Shown in pieces: positions 26,585-35,132 of a stretch of 64,000 nt of DNA (positions within the stretch are counted from its first letter, which is position 1; every line of letters starts with the position of its first letter). Below the pieces are notes generated by a model. It did not search any database, was not told the origin of the DNA, and was given only the letters and a program-made list of their open reading frames with translations. The stretch is from CBDFNC01 sp965249895 (lineage in GTDB: Bacteria; Pseudomonadota; Gammaproteobacteria; Enterobacterales; CBDFNC01): contig CBDFNC010000002.1 in NCBI GenBank assembly GCA_965249895.1, positions 372,001-436,000 of the forward strand, written 5' to 3'. Made by a program: the position numbers and the translations under genes.

Positions 26585-27673
26585 CTAAGAGGCATGACGT
26601 ACAGCTTGTAATGGATTTGCCCCGACAGGGAGCTTAAGTAAAGCGCAAACACCTTGTTGCGGCATTTCAGTAATTGTCAGGCTGGCATGCTCTGCGTATA
26701 AGTTGTTTAACCGGCTACGGATATTGTTTAACGCGATACCGTTCCCCTGGGCATGTGCTTTGCTAAGTCCCATGCCGTTATCCTGAACTGAAATCACCAG
26801 TTGGGATCCTTCAATTGAAAAGCGAATGCTGATTTTGCCACCCGAAACCCTCGGCTCCAGGCCGTGTTCAATGGCGTTCTCCACTAAGGGTTGAATAAGT
26901 AAGGGTGGTAAGGTCTGGAACTCATCTACGCCGGGAGTCACTTCAATATCGTAGGTTAAGCGGGCTCCCAGGCGTATCTTTTTAATTTCCAGATAGGCGT
27001 GTAAGAAACTCGTCTCGTCGGAAATGGATATGGAGTCGAGCCGGGACTTTGTCAGGTTTTGCCGCAGCAGGTCGGTTAAGTTAATCAGCAGCTTAGTCGC
27101 AATTTTAGGATCGTGATGGATCATGACTTGAATATTGGCCAGGGTGTTAAACAGAAAGTGCGGTTCAATTTGGCTTTGTAGTGTTTTTAGCTGGCTTTCA
27201 AGTAAGGATTTATCATGACGAGCTTTGTGCAACTGGGCTTCATCCAGCTTCCTTTTTATATCTGCAGACGACTCTCTCGAGAAAAAGTAGTAGGCGAAAA
27301 ATGAACCCAGAATGAGCGCAATAATCGAAGTTTTAGCGGATTGGCCAGTCCATAAGAAAGTCTCTGGAGCACCATATAATTCCAGTACCAGGCTGGATAG
27401 TATAGTTGCGATAAGCATACCCAGGCTGTTAGAAAATAGCGCTTTTTTCCATTTGGCCACGCTTGGGTATCTGTGCCATACAAGAATTCCCAGGAACATA
27501 CAGCAATAAGAGAAGGTATGAGAAATAATGCTGGTGAGAACAAAATCGGGAGCGAGTTCGATATAATACAAAACACCGGCAATAATAAAGCTGTATAGGC
27601 TGCAAAGCAGTATATCTTTAATGACCGCTTTATAGAGTAATTTACCTGTATCAGGGTCGAACTGAGTAGACAT
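26585..27673 (-). CDS. LytS/YehU-type membrane sensor histidine kinase
   Basis: 362 residues. Four to five N-terminal membrane helices (about 20-135) carry no recognised sensor domain. A coiled linker follows, then the His_kinase motif LQSQIEPHFLFNTLANI with the phospho-acceptor His, and an HATPase_c domain (PLLIQPLVENAIEHG, VQDNGMGL, GNGIALNNIRSRL). Such kinases normally work with a LytTR response regulator encoded next door; none is visible here, so the partner must be elsewhere or lost. Confidence 0.9.
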   Translation of the reverse strand: MSTQFDPDTGKLLYKAVIKDILLCSLYSFIIAGVLYYIELAPDFVLTSIISHTFSYCCMFLGILVWHRYPSVAKWKKALFSNSLGMLIATILSSLVLELYGAPETFLWTGQSAKTSIIALILGSFFAYYFFSRESSADIKRKLDEAQLHKARHDKSLLESQLKTLQSQIEPHFLFNTLANIQVMIHHDPKIATKLLINLTDLLRQNLTKSRLDSISISDETSFLHAYLEIKKIRLGARLTYDIEVTPGVDEFQTLPPLLIQPLVENAIEHGLEPRVSGGKISIRFSIEGSQLVISVQDNGMGLSKAHAQGNGIALNNIRSRLNNLYAEHASLTITEMPQQGVCALLKLPVGANPLQAVRHAS

Positions 27674-27992
27674 TTAACTGTTTGAATCAATTGCTATTAT
27701 GGCTAATTATCCTATTGAATTAAATATGGGTTTGCCAGCTGTACTTGCTTATTTGTTAGATCATTATAGCCAGGTCACTTAAATGTCAATTTTTTGTACC
27801 TGTAATCGCAGTGTGTAGTTTCTCGTGAAAGGTTAAGGGAGCGTAAGTTTATGTAATAGTGGTGACGACTTTAGAGAGCTAATATACGGCTTTAGGTTGA
27901 CATACAAGAACTACCCCTTTGTGTAGTTAGAAAAGTTAGCCGAGTATGTAAGAATCCAACTCGCTTATTGTCGACATTTATAGGGATGTATT
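27674..27992. other. AT-rich non-coding stretch
   Basis: About 320 bases between the histidine kinase and a small gene. Presumed promoter region for both; no RNA gene, repeat or clear operator seen. Confidence 0.35.
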
Positions 27993-28226
27993 ATGCCTCG
28001 TTATACAGTTAAGGGCGCTGTTACTGCTACAGCTCATCAACCGTCAATTGCTTTTTTCGATTTTTATCAAGATGAAATTGCGTTTGTTGCTGAGAATGAC
28101 ATGCAGGCCAAAGCTATCGCGCGTTCTTTACAGGAAAAGCATGATCTCGCTTATATGGCTGGCGGTGCCTATGGTGATGACTATCAACATGCACCATGTT
28201 ATTTGCCATACCTGGAAAGGAGCTAA
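27993..28226 (+). CDS. Hypothetical small protein, 77 residues
   Basis: No family recognised. The sequence begins PRYTVKGAVTATAHQPSIAFFDFYQDEIAFVAENDMQAKAIARSLQEKHD, which has a plausible beta-alpha pattern and coding-like composition. AGGG lies eight bases before the ATG. Isolated; function unknown. Confidence 0.5.
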   Translation: MPRYTVKGAVTATAHQPSIAFFDFYQDEIAFVAENDMQAKAIARSLQEKHDLAYMAGGAYGDDYQHAPCYLPYLERS

Positions 28227-28676
28227 CGTGTACTCCTGCTTCAGAGTGGGCGCCAACTAACACCTTGCTTATAATGCAACTTGTCTACCAATTGACGTGT
28301 TGGTTTGCTTTCCCCAGCAAACGTTTTACCTTCGGAACCCATCATATAACGGTTCTAAGGGTAACAATTGTTGCGCCCTTTGTAGGATCAGATGCCTCTT
28401 TATAGGCAAAAAGGGCGAAGCGTAAGCCAGCAAGGTTCGCCGAACGTGCATCCATGCGCTTTACATCTCATTCCTGAGATGGGTTCGGCTCCTACCAAGC
28501 CCGATAGATCTATTACCCAAGTTTGACCAGTCCCTAACCTTCTTATTGGGAGTAACCTGGCGCTGGTTAAGCCACCGTATTAACCGTTGGAATGTGTTCG
28601 GTGAATAGTGCGGATCAAGACTTGGTATTATCACTGATAAAGAGGGGACAAATTTCATTTTTATCCCCGATATGTT
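28227..28676. repeat. Non-coding stretch with REP-like palindromic segment
   Basis: About 450 bases without a gene. The part 28380-28495 contains AGCCAGCAAGGTTCGCCGAAC and GTTCGGCTCCTAC, which recur near 48930-48992 (GTTCGCCGAAC, GTTCGGCTCCTAT). GATCTATTACCCAAGTTTGACCAGTCCCT (in parts) recurs at about 45460-45505. Both look like dispersed, REP-type repeats of this genome. Confidence 0.5.
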
Positions 28677-29924
28677 TTATGGCGATGGGGTCAATATTTT
28701 ACCCTCTATACGGCGATAGATGAGCCAGGAAAATATCAGGACTAGAATACCGTAGCTGGCATTTGCTCCCATAAATACAGCAATTATCAAGCAGAATAGC
28801 GCAGAGAATAGCGCGCAAAGCCGGTTGACCCCTCGTAGTAGTTTGACGCCTGCCAGTGCTGCGGCAAGGTAGATGAGAACAAAGACTCCGTTGGCATATT
28901 CGAGTAAGACCTCGAAAGGTAGCTTAAAGTAGGCGCGTACCAATAATACCAGGCCAATTGAGAGCACAATCAGATTTATGGCATGCAATGGGCAGCCGTT
29001 GGCGTTTTTTTTAGCCAGCGCTTTTGGCACCGCTTTTTCTAGGCTCATACTGTAGAGCATGCGAGCAAAGCTGACGACATAGATATTAACCGCGCAGAAA
29101 CAAGCTATAAAGCCGACCAGCGCGATCAGTTTGTGCCCCATTGACCCCACAGCGATGTTAGCGATATTTGCGATGGAAAGTAAGTTATCCGTTTCACTGC
29201 CGAAAGCCTGATATTTTAATACCGCAATACTCAGCACAAAGTAAATGGTTGCGGCCAGAGTGACGCCAAAAATAACCACTCTTGGGAAGTCCTTTTTGGG
29301 ATCTCGAAAATCGTTGGCGATATGGCAAATGGCCTCTATGCCGACAAAGCACCAAAAAATAATCGCCATGGATTTACCTAGACTCACAGCAGAGAAGGCG
29401 ACTTGTGGTATCGGTGCGGTTGGCTTCAGTAATGCTAGGCCACATACAATGATAATAATGGCGGTGACGACAAAGCTCAGTATGGTCTGAAAGCGTATTG
29501 ACGTTTCTAACTTAGCGCGATTTAACATATATATTGCGGCTAACATGGTTAGCTCTAACAGCAGCAATTTATCACTGGCAATAGAAAGCAACTCTGCCAA
29601 ATAGGCGGCGCCGGCAATAAATACCACTGGCGGTCCAATAGGGGCGATGGAGACATAAAGCCAACCTATGCTTTTAGCGGCTCTATCGCCAAAAGCCAGT
29701 TTTACAAAGTGGGCGGTACCACCGTCGTTTGGGTATTGTTTACCCAGAGCTGAAAAGGTAAAAACAATAGGTAGAATGGCCAGCGCCATTAACACCCAAG
29801 CAAGTAATGAATAACTGCCAGATTCAGAAGCCGCAAGGGCGGGAATAACTAAAACGCCTGAGCCCAGTAGGGTGGAAAGTAAGATCCCTGTTCCTTGAAT
29901 GGCGCTTATATTGCCCTTGTTCAT
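28677..29924 (-). CDS. APC-family amino-acid permease, YjeH-like
   Basis: 415 residues with about 12 membrane helices. The N-terminal GTGILLSTLLGSGVLVIPALAA and NDGGTAHFVKLAFGDRAAKSIGWLYVSIAPIGPP match the YjeH group, known as methionine/branched-chain amino-acid exporters. AAGGAAGAGAG precedes the ATG. Inner-membrane location; exact substrate inferred from family only. Monocistronic. Confidence 0.85.
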   Translation of the reverse strand: MNKGNISAIQGTGILLSTLLGSGVLVIPALAASESGSYSLLAWVLMALAILPIVFTFSALGKQYPNDGGTAHFVKLAFGDRAAKSIGWLYVSIAPIGPPVVFIAGAAYLAELLSIASDKLLLLELTMLAAIYMLNRAKLETSIRFQTILSFVVTAIIIIVCGLALLKPTAPIPQVAFSAVSLGKSMAIIFWCFVGIEAICHIANDFRDPKKDFPRVVIFGVTLAATIYFVLSIAVLKYQAFGSETDNLLSIANIANIAVGSMGHKLIALVGFIACFCAVNIYVVSFARMLYSMSLEKAVPKALAKKNANGCPLHAINLIVLSIGLVLLVRAYFKLPFEVLLEYANGVFVLIYLAAALAGVKLLRGVNRLCALFSALFCLIIAVFMGANASYGILVLIFSWLIYRRIEGKILTPSP

Positions 29925-30092
29925 CTCTCTTCCTTGAATTGCTTTATTTTTGCTTTAGCAGGATATACTAGTTCGAGGGAAATTGAGAATTGCTGGGTTT
30001 AGGGTGAGAGCTATCTCATTTGGCAAGGTTAAATTCATCCTCGGGAGGTAAGGTGTATTTATGCTACCTCTGATTAGGCACAGGTGCACCGC

Positions 30093-30998
30093 CTAATGTG
30101 GGAAAATTTCTGTTGCCTGTTCGGTAACAATGGCGTGCCGGCGGGCTAGCGCATATCTGTTTTTGTCGTAACCGCCACCAATAACGGTAGCAACGGGGAC
30201 CGTATGTTTAAGGCATTTCTCCAGTACTAACCTGTCCCTGTCTCGAATACCTTGCTCACTGATATTAAGCAGGCCCAAGGGGTCGTCTTTATAAATATCG
30301 ACTCCAGCATCATAGAGAACCAAAGAAGGCTTAAACTGGTTAAAGATATTTTCAAGAGCTTGGTCGATCAGAGACAAGTAACCTTGATCTGTAGTGCCAG
30401 CGGGAACTTCCACATCCAGGTCGCTATGCGCTTTGCGCGCAGGGAAGTTTTTGTCGCAGTGGATGGAGCAGGTAAATATGCGCGGTTCATCTTTGAGAAT
30501 ATTAGCGGTGCCGTCTCCCTGGTGTACGTCGCAATCAAAAATTAATACTCGTTCTAGCTTTCCTTGCTCAACTAAGGTACGGGCAGTAATTGCTAGATCG
30601 TTAAAGATGCAAAACCCGGATGCAAAGTTATAGTGGGCATGGTGAGTTCCGCCAGCCAGGTGGCATGCAATACCGTATTTAAGAGCCAGTCTGGCGGTGA
30701 GCAGGGTGCCATTGGGTGAAATCAGGGTTCGGCGGACCAGTCCCTCACTCCAGGGCAGTCCCATTCGGCGAACTTCTTTGTGAGTGAGTTGGTTACTTAC
30801 AAATCGTTGTATGTAGTCCGGGCAGTGACCCAATTCAAGGACTTCAGGTTTTACCCGACCTGGCCTGAATAAATTTGTATGGGTAGCGATCCCTGTTTCT
30901 TTTAGGTAAGTGTGTAATAGGCCGAATTTTTCCATCGGAAACCTATGCTTGGCATCGAACTGATAGCTGTATACCGGGTTGGTAATAAGAGGGATCAT
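30093..30998 (-). CDS. Histone-deacetylase-family (class IV-like) deacetylase
   Basis: 301 residues with the arginase/deacetylase fold. Zn-site and charge-relay motifs are present: GGTHHAHYNFASGFCIFNDLA, FDCDVHQGDGT (Asp-x-His ligands), YDAGVDIYKDDPLG (third ligand) and the closing VIGGGYDKN. The bacterial proteins deacetylate small amines, acetyl-lysine proteins or acetoin-related substrates; which one applies here is unknown. No signal peptide; no operon partner. Confidence 0.9.
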   Translation of the reverse strand: MIPLITNPVYSYQFDAKHRFPMEKFGLLHTYLKETGIATHTNLFRPGRVKPEVLELGHCPDYIQRFVSNQLTHKEVRRMGLPWSEGLVRRTLISPNGTLLTARLALKYGIACHLAGGTHHAHYNFASGFCIFNDLAITARTLVEQGKLERVLIFDCDVHQGDGTANILKDEPRIFTCSIHCDKNFPARKAHSDLDVEVPAGTTDQGYLSLIDQALENIFNQFKPSLVLYDAGVDIYKDDPLGLLNISEQGIRDRDRLVLEKCLKHTVPVATVIGGGYDKNRYALARRHAIVTEQATEIFPH

Positions 30999-31352
30999 TT
31001 TGCGCTCATTAACATAATGTGTTGCTTAGGTATCCAGATTTACAGGAAAACAATGACAGCGATATATTCTGACTTTATTGGGTTGTCGTTTCAAGGTGGA
31101 ACTCTAACTACTGCCCATTCCCATGCTTCAGGGCGGGCGGCAACTAATCTCACCTAGCTGAACTCACAGAGTTTTCTTTGATTGGTCGTATGTGCAATCA
31201 GGTGAGTCTGCTTTCTTGGGTAACGTAACGGCGAGTTTCTGGATAGAGGCTTACATTTGTTAACAATATGTCTGTAAATACTGACAATAAATGAGGAATG
31301 TTTTTGATATTTTACCCTCCACTATGATGCGCTGGTAGCAGGGTTGTTTCAA

Positions 31353-31973
31353 ATGTACAGAGTAGTTTACCTACTAATTCCATTTATTCTCATGGGTTGC
31401 ACAAAGTCAGATTTTCAAAAAAAATCTGCGGATGTGGTTTTTGTGAATGCAACTCAGGAACGAATGAAGTTCCATTTTAATTCATTTTACAATGACTATG
31501 TGTTTGGTGTGGAGGTAGCGGACTTAGCCAACCTGAATGATACCTTTGTTCATAAACCTGAGTGGTTTGGCTTACTAAGTGGGGCTAGTGTCGGAGTAAA
31601 GGGAGGTGGGCAGGAAGACAAGAAAAAAGTCGACCTAGGTAAAAATGACAGGATCTGGAGCATTGCCTGGAAAGAAAATGGCTCTGTAACTAAGCTCACA
31701 CCGTTCAAGAGTACAACCAGTAACAAACCTGGCCTTTACAGAATACGCTTCCTGCCAACCCATCAAAATATAGAGCTGGACAATGACGGAACAAAAGTTT
31801 CGCTCAGTCGAGGTCTGCTTACAGATTTTATGGATGTGACGACTTGCGACTCTTCGTTGATTATTACCAGCACCGCCACACCTATCGATTTTTGTGGTAA
31901 AGCTAGCGTTGGAAGTAGTTATGTGATGGTGCTTAGCAATACAAGACTGTTAACCATACAAATGGAGCAATAA
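31353..31973 (+). CDS. Hypothetical lipoprotein
   Basis: 206 residues from ATG 31353, with AGGG nine bases upstream; a TTG at 31344 gives three extra residues. A signal peptide with lipobox LMGC (Cys16) predicts lipid attachment. The residue after Cys is Thr, so sorting to the outer membrane is likely. The rest has no recognised family; beta-rich with two late Cys residues (TTCDSS, DFCGK). Function unknown. Confidence 0.6.
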   Translation: MYRVVYLLIPFILMGCTKSDFQKKSADVVFVNATQERMKFHFNSFYNDYVFGVEVADLANLNDTFVHKPEWFGLLSGASVGVKGGGQEDKKKVDLGKNDRIWSIAWKENGSVTKLTPFKSTTSNKPGLYRIRFLPTHQNIELDNDGTKVSLSRGLLTDFMDVTTCDSSLIITSTATPIDFCGKASVGSSYVMVLSNTRLLTIQMEQ

Positions 31974-32143
31974 TATTTTACCAGGAGTGTTACATCGGAT
32001 TACCCAGGTTCAGGTAGCCGGTGAAGTCAGAGTCGGGATGGTAAGTTGTTATAATATGGAAATCACTTCGCCTGTTTCCATTGTTACCATGGCAGCAGAT
32101 AAAATAATCCGGGTCTGAATGTAACCCTTGTGAAGTATTGGCT

Positions 32144-32587
32144 CTATATTTTGAGTTTTGTACTGAAAACAAGTATACCGTTGGTATCTTGGCCTATGGG
32201 GGGAACATAACCCACGCTGAATCCCACTTGTTTGTAATAGGCAGAAACAAAAGGCGAGATATATGGTGTTATCGTATTGTAGCCTTGAATATCGCCGTAA
32301 CCATATACGGCTCCACCTCCGATACCAGCGTAAACCCATTTTTCAATAAGTTCGGTTTGCCAACTGTACCCCAGACTATAACTCTGAATGGAGTAGCTGT
32401 TTTTAAACGTCATGGCTTCGATATTTTTATATTGGATACCCAGCGTATTATGCTGTTGATTGTATTCAGCTTTAGCATTGATGTGATGGGACCAGCTGCC
32501 TAGGGTAAACTCGATGTTTGAATTGTTGGCCTGCGTACTGTATGGCAGCAAGTAGAGCGTTGCAGAGAGTAGAAAGATCCTTTTCAT
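32144..32587 (-). CDS. Small outer-membrane beta-barrel-like protein
   Basis: 147 residues with a signal peptide (cleavage about STQA). The mature part has alternating strands with many Tyr/Gly (YSLGYSWQTELIEKWVYAGIGGGAVYGYGD, PFVSAYYKQVGFSVGYVPP), in keeping with an 8-strand barrel. It ends in FSTKLKI rather than a terminal Phe. The convergent lipoprotein gene ends about 170 bases away. No specific family recognised. Confidence 0.6.
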   Translation of the reverse strand: MKRIFLLSATLYLLPYSTQANNSNIEFTLGSWSHHINAKAEYNQQHNTLGIQYKNIEAMTFKNSYSIQSYSLGYSWQTELIEKWVYAGIGGGAVYGYGDIQGYNTITPYISPFVSAYYKQVGFSVGYVPPIGQDTNGILVFSTKLKI

Positions 32588-32840
32588 TTGTTCTCCACTA
32601 GAGCTTTACTTAGGCGATGTCTTGCCTCCAGCTCTCTTCCGTTGAGCGGTGATGACCAGTGAGATCACCTTGTCTTGATTAACAAGTTAATAGTAGGTTG
32701 TTTTTTTGAGCCCGCTCACTATTTAATGCTTTTTAACGAGGGCTTGTAGAGGGTTATGCTCACATTTAGTTAAGGGAGTCTTGCATTTTGAGACGATAGG
32801 TCTAATACTCTCCCCAATTGAGCGAATTGAGTTGGGCGGT

Positions 32841-33482
32841 ATGGGTAAGTTTTTTGAGATGCGTTTTGGCCAGGATGAAACACAAGAGCGGAACACGCGT
32901 GCGACAATTCTAAGGGCTGGTCATGATGCTATTACTGAAAAAAGTTACCATGGTGTTGGGTTAAAGGAAATCCTCGACAGAGCCGGAGTGCCCAAGGGCT
33001 CTTTTTATCACAACTTCAAATCTAAAGAAGATTTCGCGGCTCAGTTAGTTGATGTGAGCACGGATGATTTTGTTCAATATCTCAGAGCCAGTTTGACAGA
33101 TAAAGGTAAGGAACCTGTGGACAGGATCCTTAACTTCTTTTCGGAAAAGCGTGAGTACTATATAGCGAATAATTTGGTGTGCGACTGTGCTATTGCCAAA
33201 ATAGCGATGGAGCTATGCTCTCATTCTGAGATGGTGCGTGGTGCGATTAAGTACAGCTACGATGCATGTACAGCAGTTTTAGCTCAATGTATTCGTGAGG
33301 CGCAGGCTGCGGGTGAGATAGGCAGTAAAAAAGACGCGGATATGTTGGCTAATCTGATTTTTTGTGGCTTTCAAGGTGTGAATATTCGTGTGCAGATAAA
33401 TAAAGATATTCAGTGTTTTGACGATTATGTAGACATGGTGCTATATACCATTCTTGATATCCAAACGACCTCTGCAAAGTAA
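32841..33482 (+). CDS. TetR/AcrR-family transcriptional regulator
   Basis: 213 residues from ATG 32841 (MGKFFEMRFGQDETQER), preferred because TetR proteins rarely have the 20-residue extension available from 32781. The N-terminal HTH (ILRAGHDAITEKSYHGVGLKEILDRAGVPKGSFYHNFKSKEDF) is typical. The C-terminal domain with CDCAIAKIAMELCSHSEMVR resembles the NemR-like group; its cysteines could sense electrophiles (inference). It precedes the RND efflux genes on the same strand by about 470 bases and is the likely repressor. Confidence 0.85.
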   Translation: MGKFFEMRFGQDETQERNTRATILRAGHDAITEKSYHGVGLKEILDRAGVPKGSFYHNFKSKEDFAAQLVDVSTDDFVQYLRASLTDKGKEPVDRILNFFSEKREYYIANNLVCDCAIAKIAMELCSHSEMVRGAIKYSYDACTAVLAQCIREAQAAGEIGSKKDADMLANLIFCGFQGVNIRVQINKDIQCFDDYVDMVLYTILDIQTTSAK

Positions 33483-33951
33483 CTTCCTCTGCTCCTGACT
33501 AGCTTTAATCCATTCGGTCTATTTCTTCTGGCCGAAATTATACCGTTTATTTTCCTTGCTTGCTCTAGGCCCAGCAAGGTTTTGAGTCGACTGAGCTTTG
33601 CGACTATGAAGTGAGCTTTTACCCGTATGTTACCCTAACTTTCGCAACTAACATGGTATAACTAATTGTTAAATATGGTTATTCTATTTAATTCGTCTAT
33701 TTAGTGTGCGGATTTTTCCACTAATTCCCTTTGTTCGTTGGTGATCCCGTTTAACCTCAGCTTTATTAAGGCAGGAAAAATTAACCTGCACTTTTCAATT
33801 TTTTAGGTCTCTACTGGTGATTCATTTTTGATCTGAGTGATATTATTTCTTGATCTTATGGTTCTTTGGTTGGATACTTTAGACCAATCGGTTTAGCGTC
33901 AGAGAAAGACTGAGCTAAACCACAGTTTAAATCCCTGACAAGGAATTCAAA
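33483..33951. other. Intergenic region upstream of the RND operon
   Basis: About 470 bases without a gene, presumed promoter region of the efflux operon. It includes the inverted repeat at 33890-33921. Confidence 0.4.
33890..33921. promoter_or_regulatory. Inverted repeat upstream of the RND efflux operon
   Basis: GGTTTAGC...GCTAAACC, extended inward by TCAG...CTGA with one bulged G; it ends 30 bases before the MFP start codon. It could be a TetR-type operator or a leader hairpin. Confidence 0.45.
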
Positions 33952-35121
33952 ATGATAATGCCTATGTCCAGACGGTTAACGTCAGCGTCCATTTTACTCC
34001 TGAGTTTGCTGTCTGCGAGTTCCGCAACAGCAGAGCAAGTAGTGCACACCGAGCAGATCGTCCTTAAAGAGATGCAGAAGCATGACCGTGTGACGGGTAC
34101 GCTAAAGGCTGTGGCTGAAGCCTCATTAGCCATGCGAGAGTCAGGGTATGTGACCCAGGTAAAAGTGAACGAAGGGGACAGAGTCAGTAAAGGCGACCTC
34201 TTGGTCCAATTGGATGACCGTCGCTTACAAGCCGAGTTAAAACAGTTACAGGCTGAGCTGGCGAGAGCGAAAGCTCAGGTGAATTTACGTGCCGCAGAGC
34301 TTGAAGACGCTAAGGCGGACGTAAGTGCATACAATATTTCAATTACTCGCCAGGCGGTAACCGAGCGTCAGTTAAGACAAGCAAAAACCCAGGCGGCAGT
34401 TGCCAGGGCTAATTTACAAGATGCGAAGCAGCAAGCCCTGGCGATGGAGGCTAAGCAGGAATTATTGCAAGTTAGGCTGGACGATACCTCTTTATATGCA
34501 CCATTTGACGGAATTATAACGGAGCGACATGCCGAGAAAGGAGAGTGGTTTAATCAAGGCATGTCGGCCATGCAGTTAGTAAACGATAACCAACTTGAAG
34601 CATGGTTGTCTGTGCCAGAGCGATTTGTTGCCCTGGCAAACCAAAACTATAAACAAGTGACATTGCAGGTTAATGGTAAACCCGCCCAAGCCTTTAACGT
34701 AAAAGTAACCGGCCGGGTTGATCAGCGCGCACGAACCTTCACCGCAATTGCTCAAATACCCAATGAGCAAAAACAGTGGTTAACCGGTATGTCTGTATCA
34801 GCCTGGATCCCAACCGGAGCTAATCAGCAGCAGCTTACCGTTAGTCGTGACACCATAGTAAGGAAGAATGGTAGCCCGGTGGTTTACAAGGTCGTGGCCG
34901 CGGAGCAAGGGAAAATGGCCATGCCAGTTCCAATTCGTATCTTATTTGAAAGCGGTGATCGGGTAGCGATTCAGGGCCATGGCCTGATGGATGGCGACAC
35001 AATTGTGAATGAAGGTAATGAAAGACTGATGCCCGGCCCGGTTGTAGCCATCGCGGAGCAAAGTGATGGCTTACATGCTTCTACCAAGGAACAAACTGTC
35101 AGTAACCAGGCTGATTTGTAG
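33952..35121 (+). CDS. RND efflux membrane fusion protein (periplasmic adaptor)
   Basis: 389 residues. Signal peptide (ILLLSLLSASSATA), then a lipoyl/barrel-sandwich half (VTQVKVNEGDRVSKGDLLVQLDDRRL), an alpha-hairpin coiled coil (LQAELARAKAQVNLRAAELEDAKADV...), the second lipoyl half (LYAPFDGIITERHAEKGEWFNQG) and beta-barrel domains. AAGGA precedes the ATG. Connects the RND pump with an outer-membrane channel; no TolC-like gene is adjacent. Operon with the permease 11 bases downstream. Confidence 0.92.
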   Translation: MIMPMSRRLTSASILLLSLLSASSATAEQVVHTEQIVLKEMQKHDRVTGTLKAVAEASLAMRESGYVTQVKVNEGDRVSKGDLLVQLDDRRLQAELKQLQAELARAKAQVNLRAAELEDAKADVSAYNISITRQAVTERQLRQAKTQAAVARANLQDAKQQALAMEAKQELLQVRLDDTSLYAPFDGIITERHAEKGEWFNQGMSAMQLVNDNQLEAWLSVPERFVALANQNYKQVTLQVNGKPAQAFNVKVTGRVDQRARTFTAIAQIPNEQKQWLTGMSVSAWIPTGANQQQLTVSRDTIVRKNGSPVVYKVVAAEQGKMAMPVPIRILFESGDRVAIQGHGLMDGDTIVNEGNERLMPGPVVAIAEQSDGLHASTKEQTVSNQADL

Positions 35122-35132
35122 GGAGAGATGAA

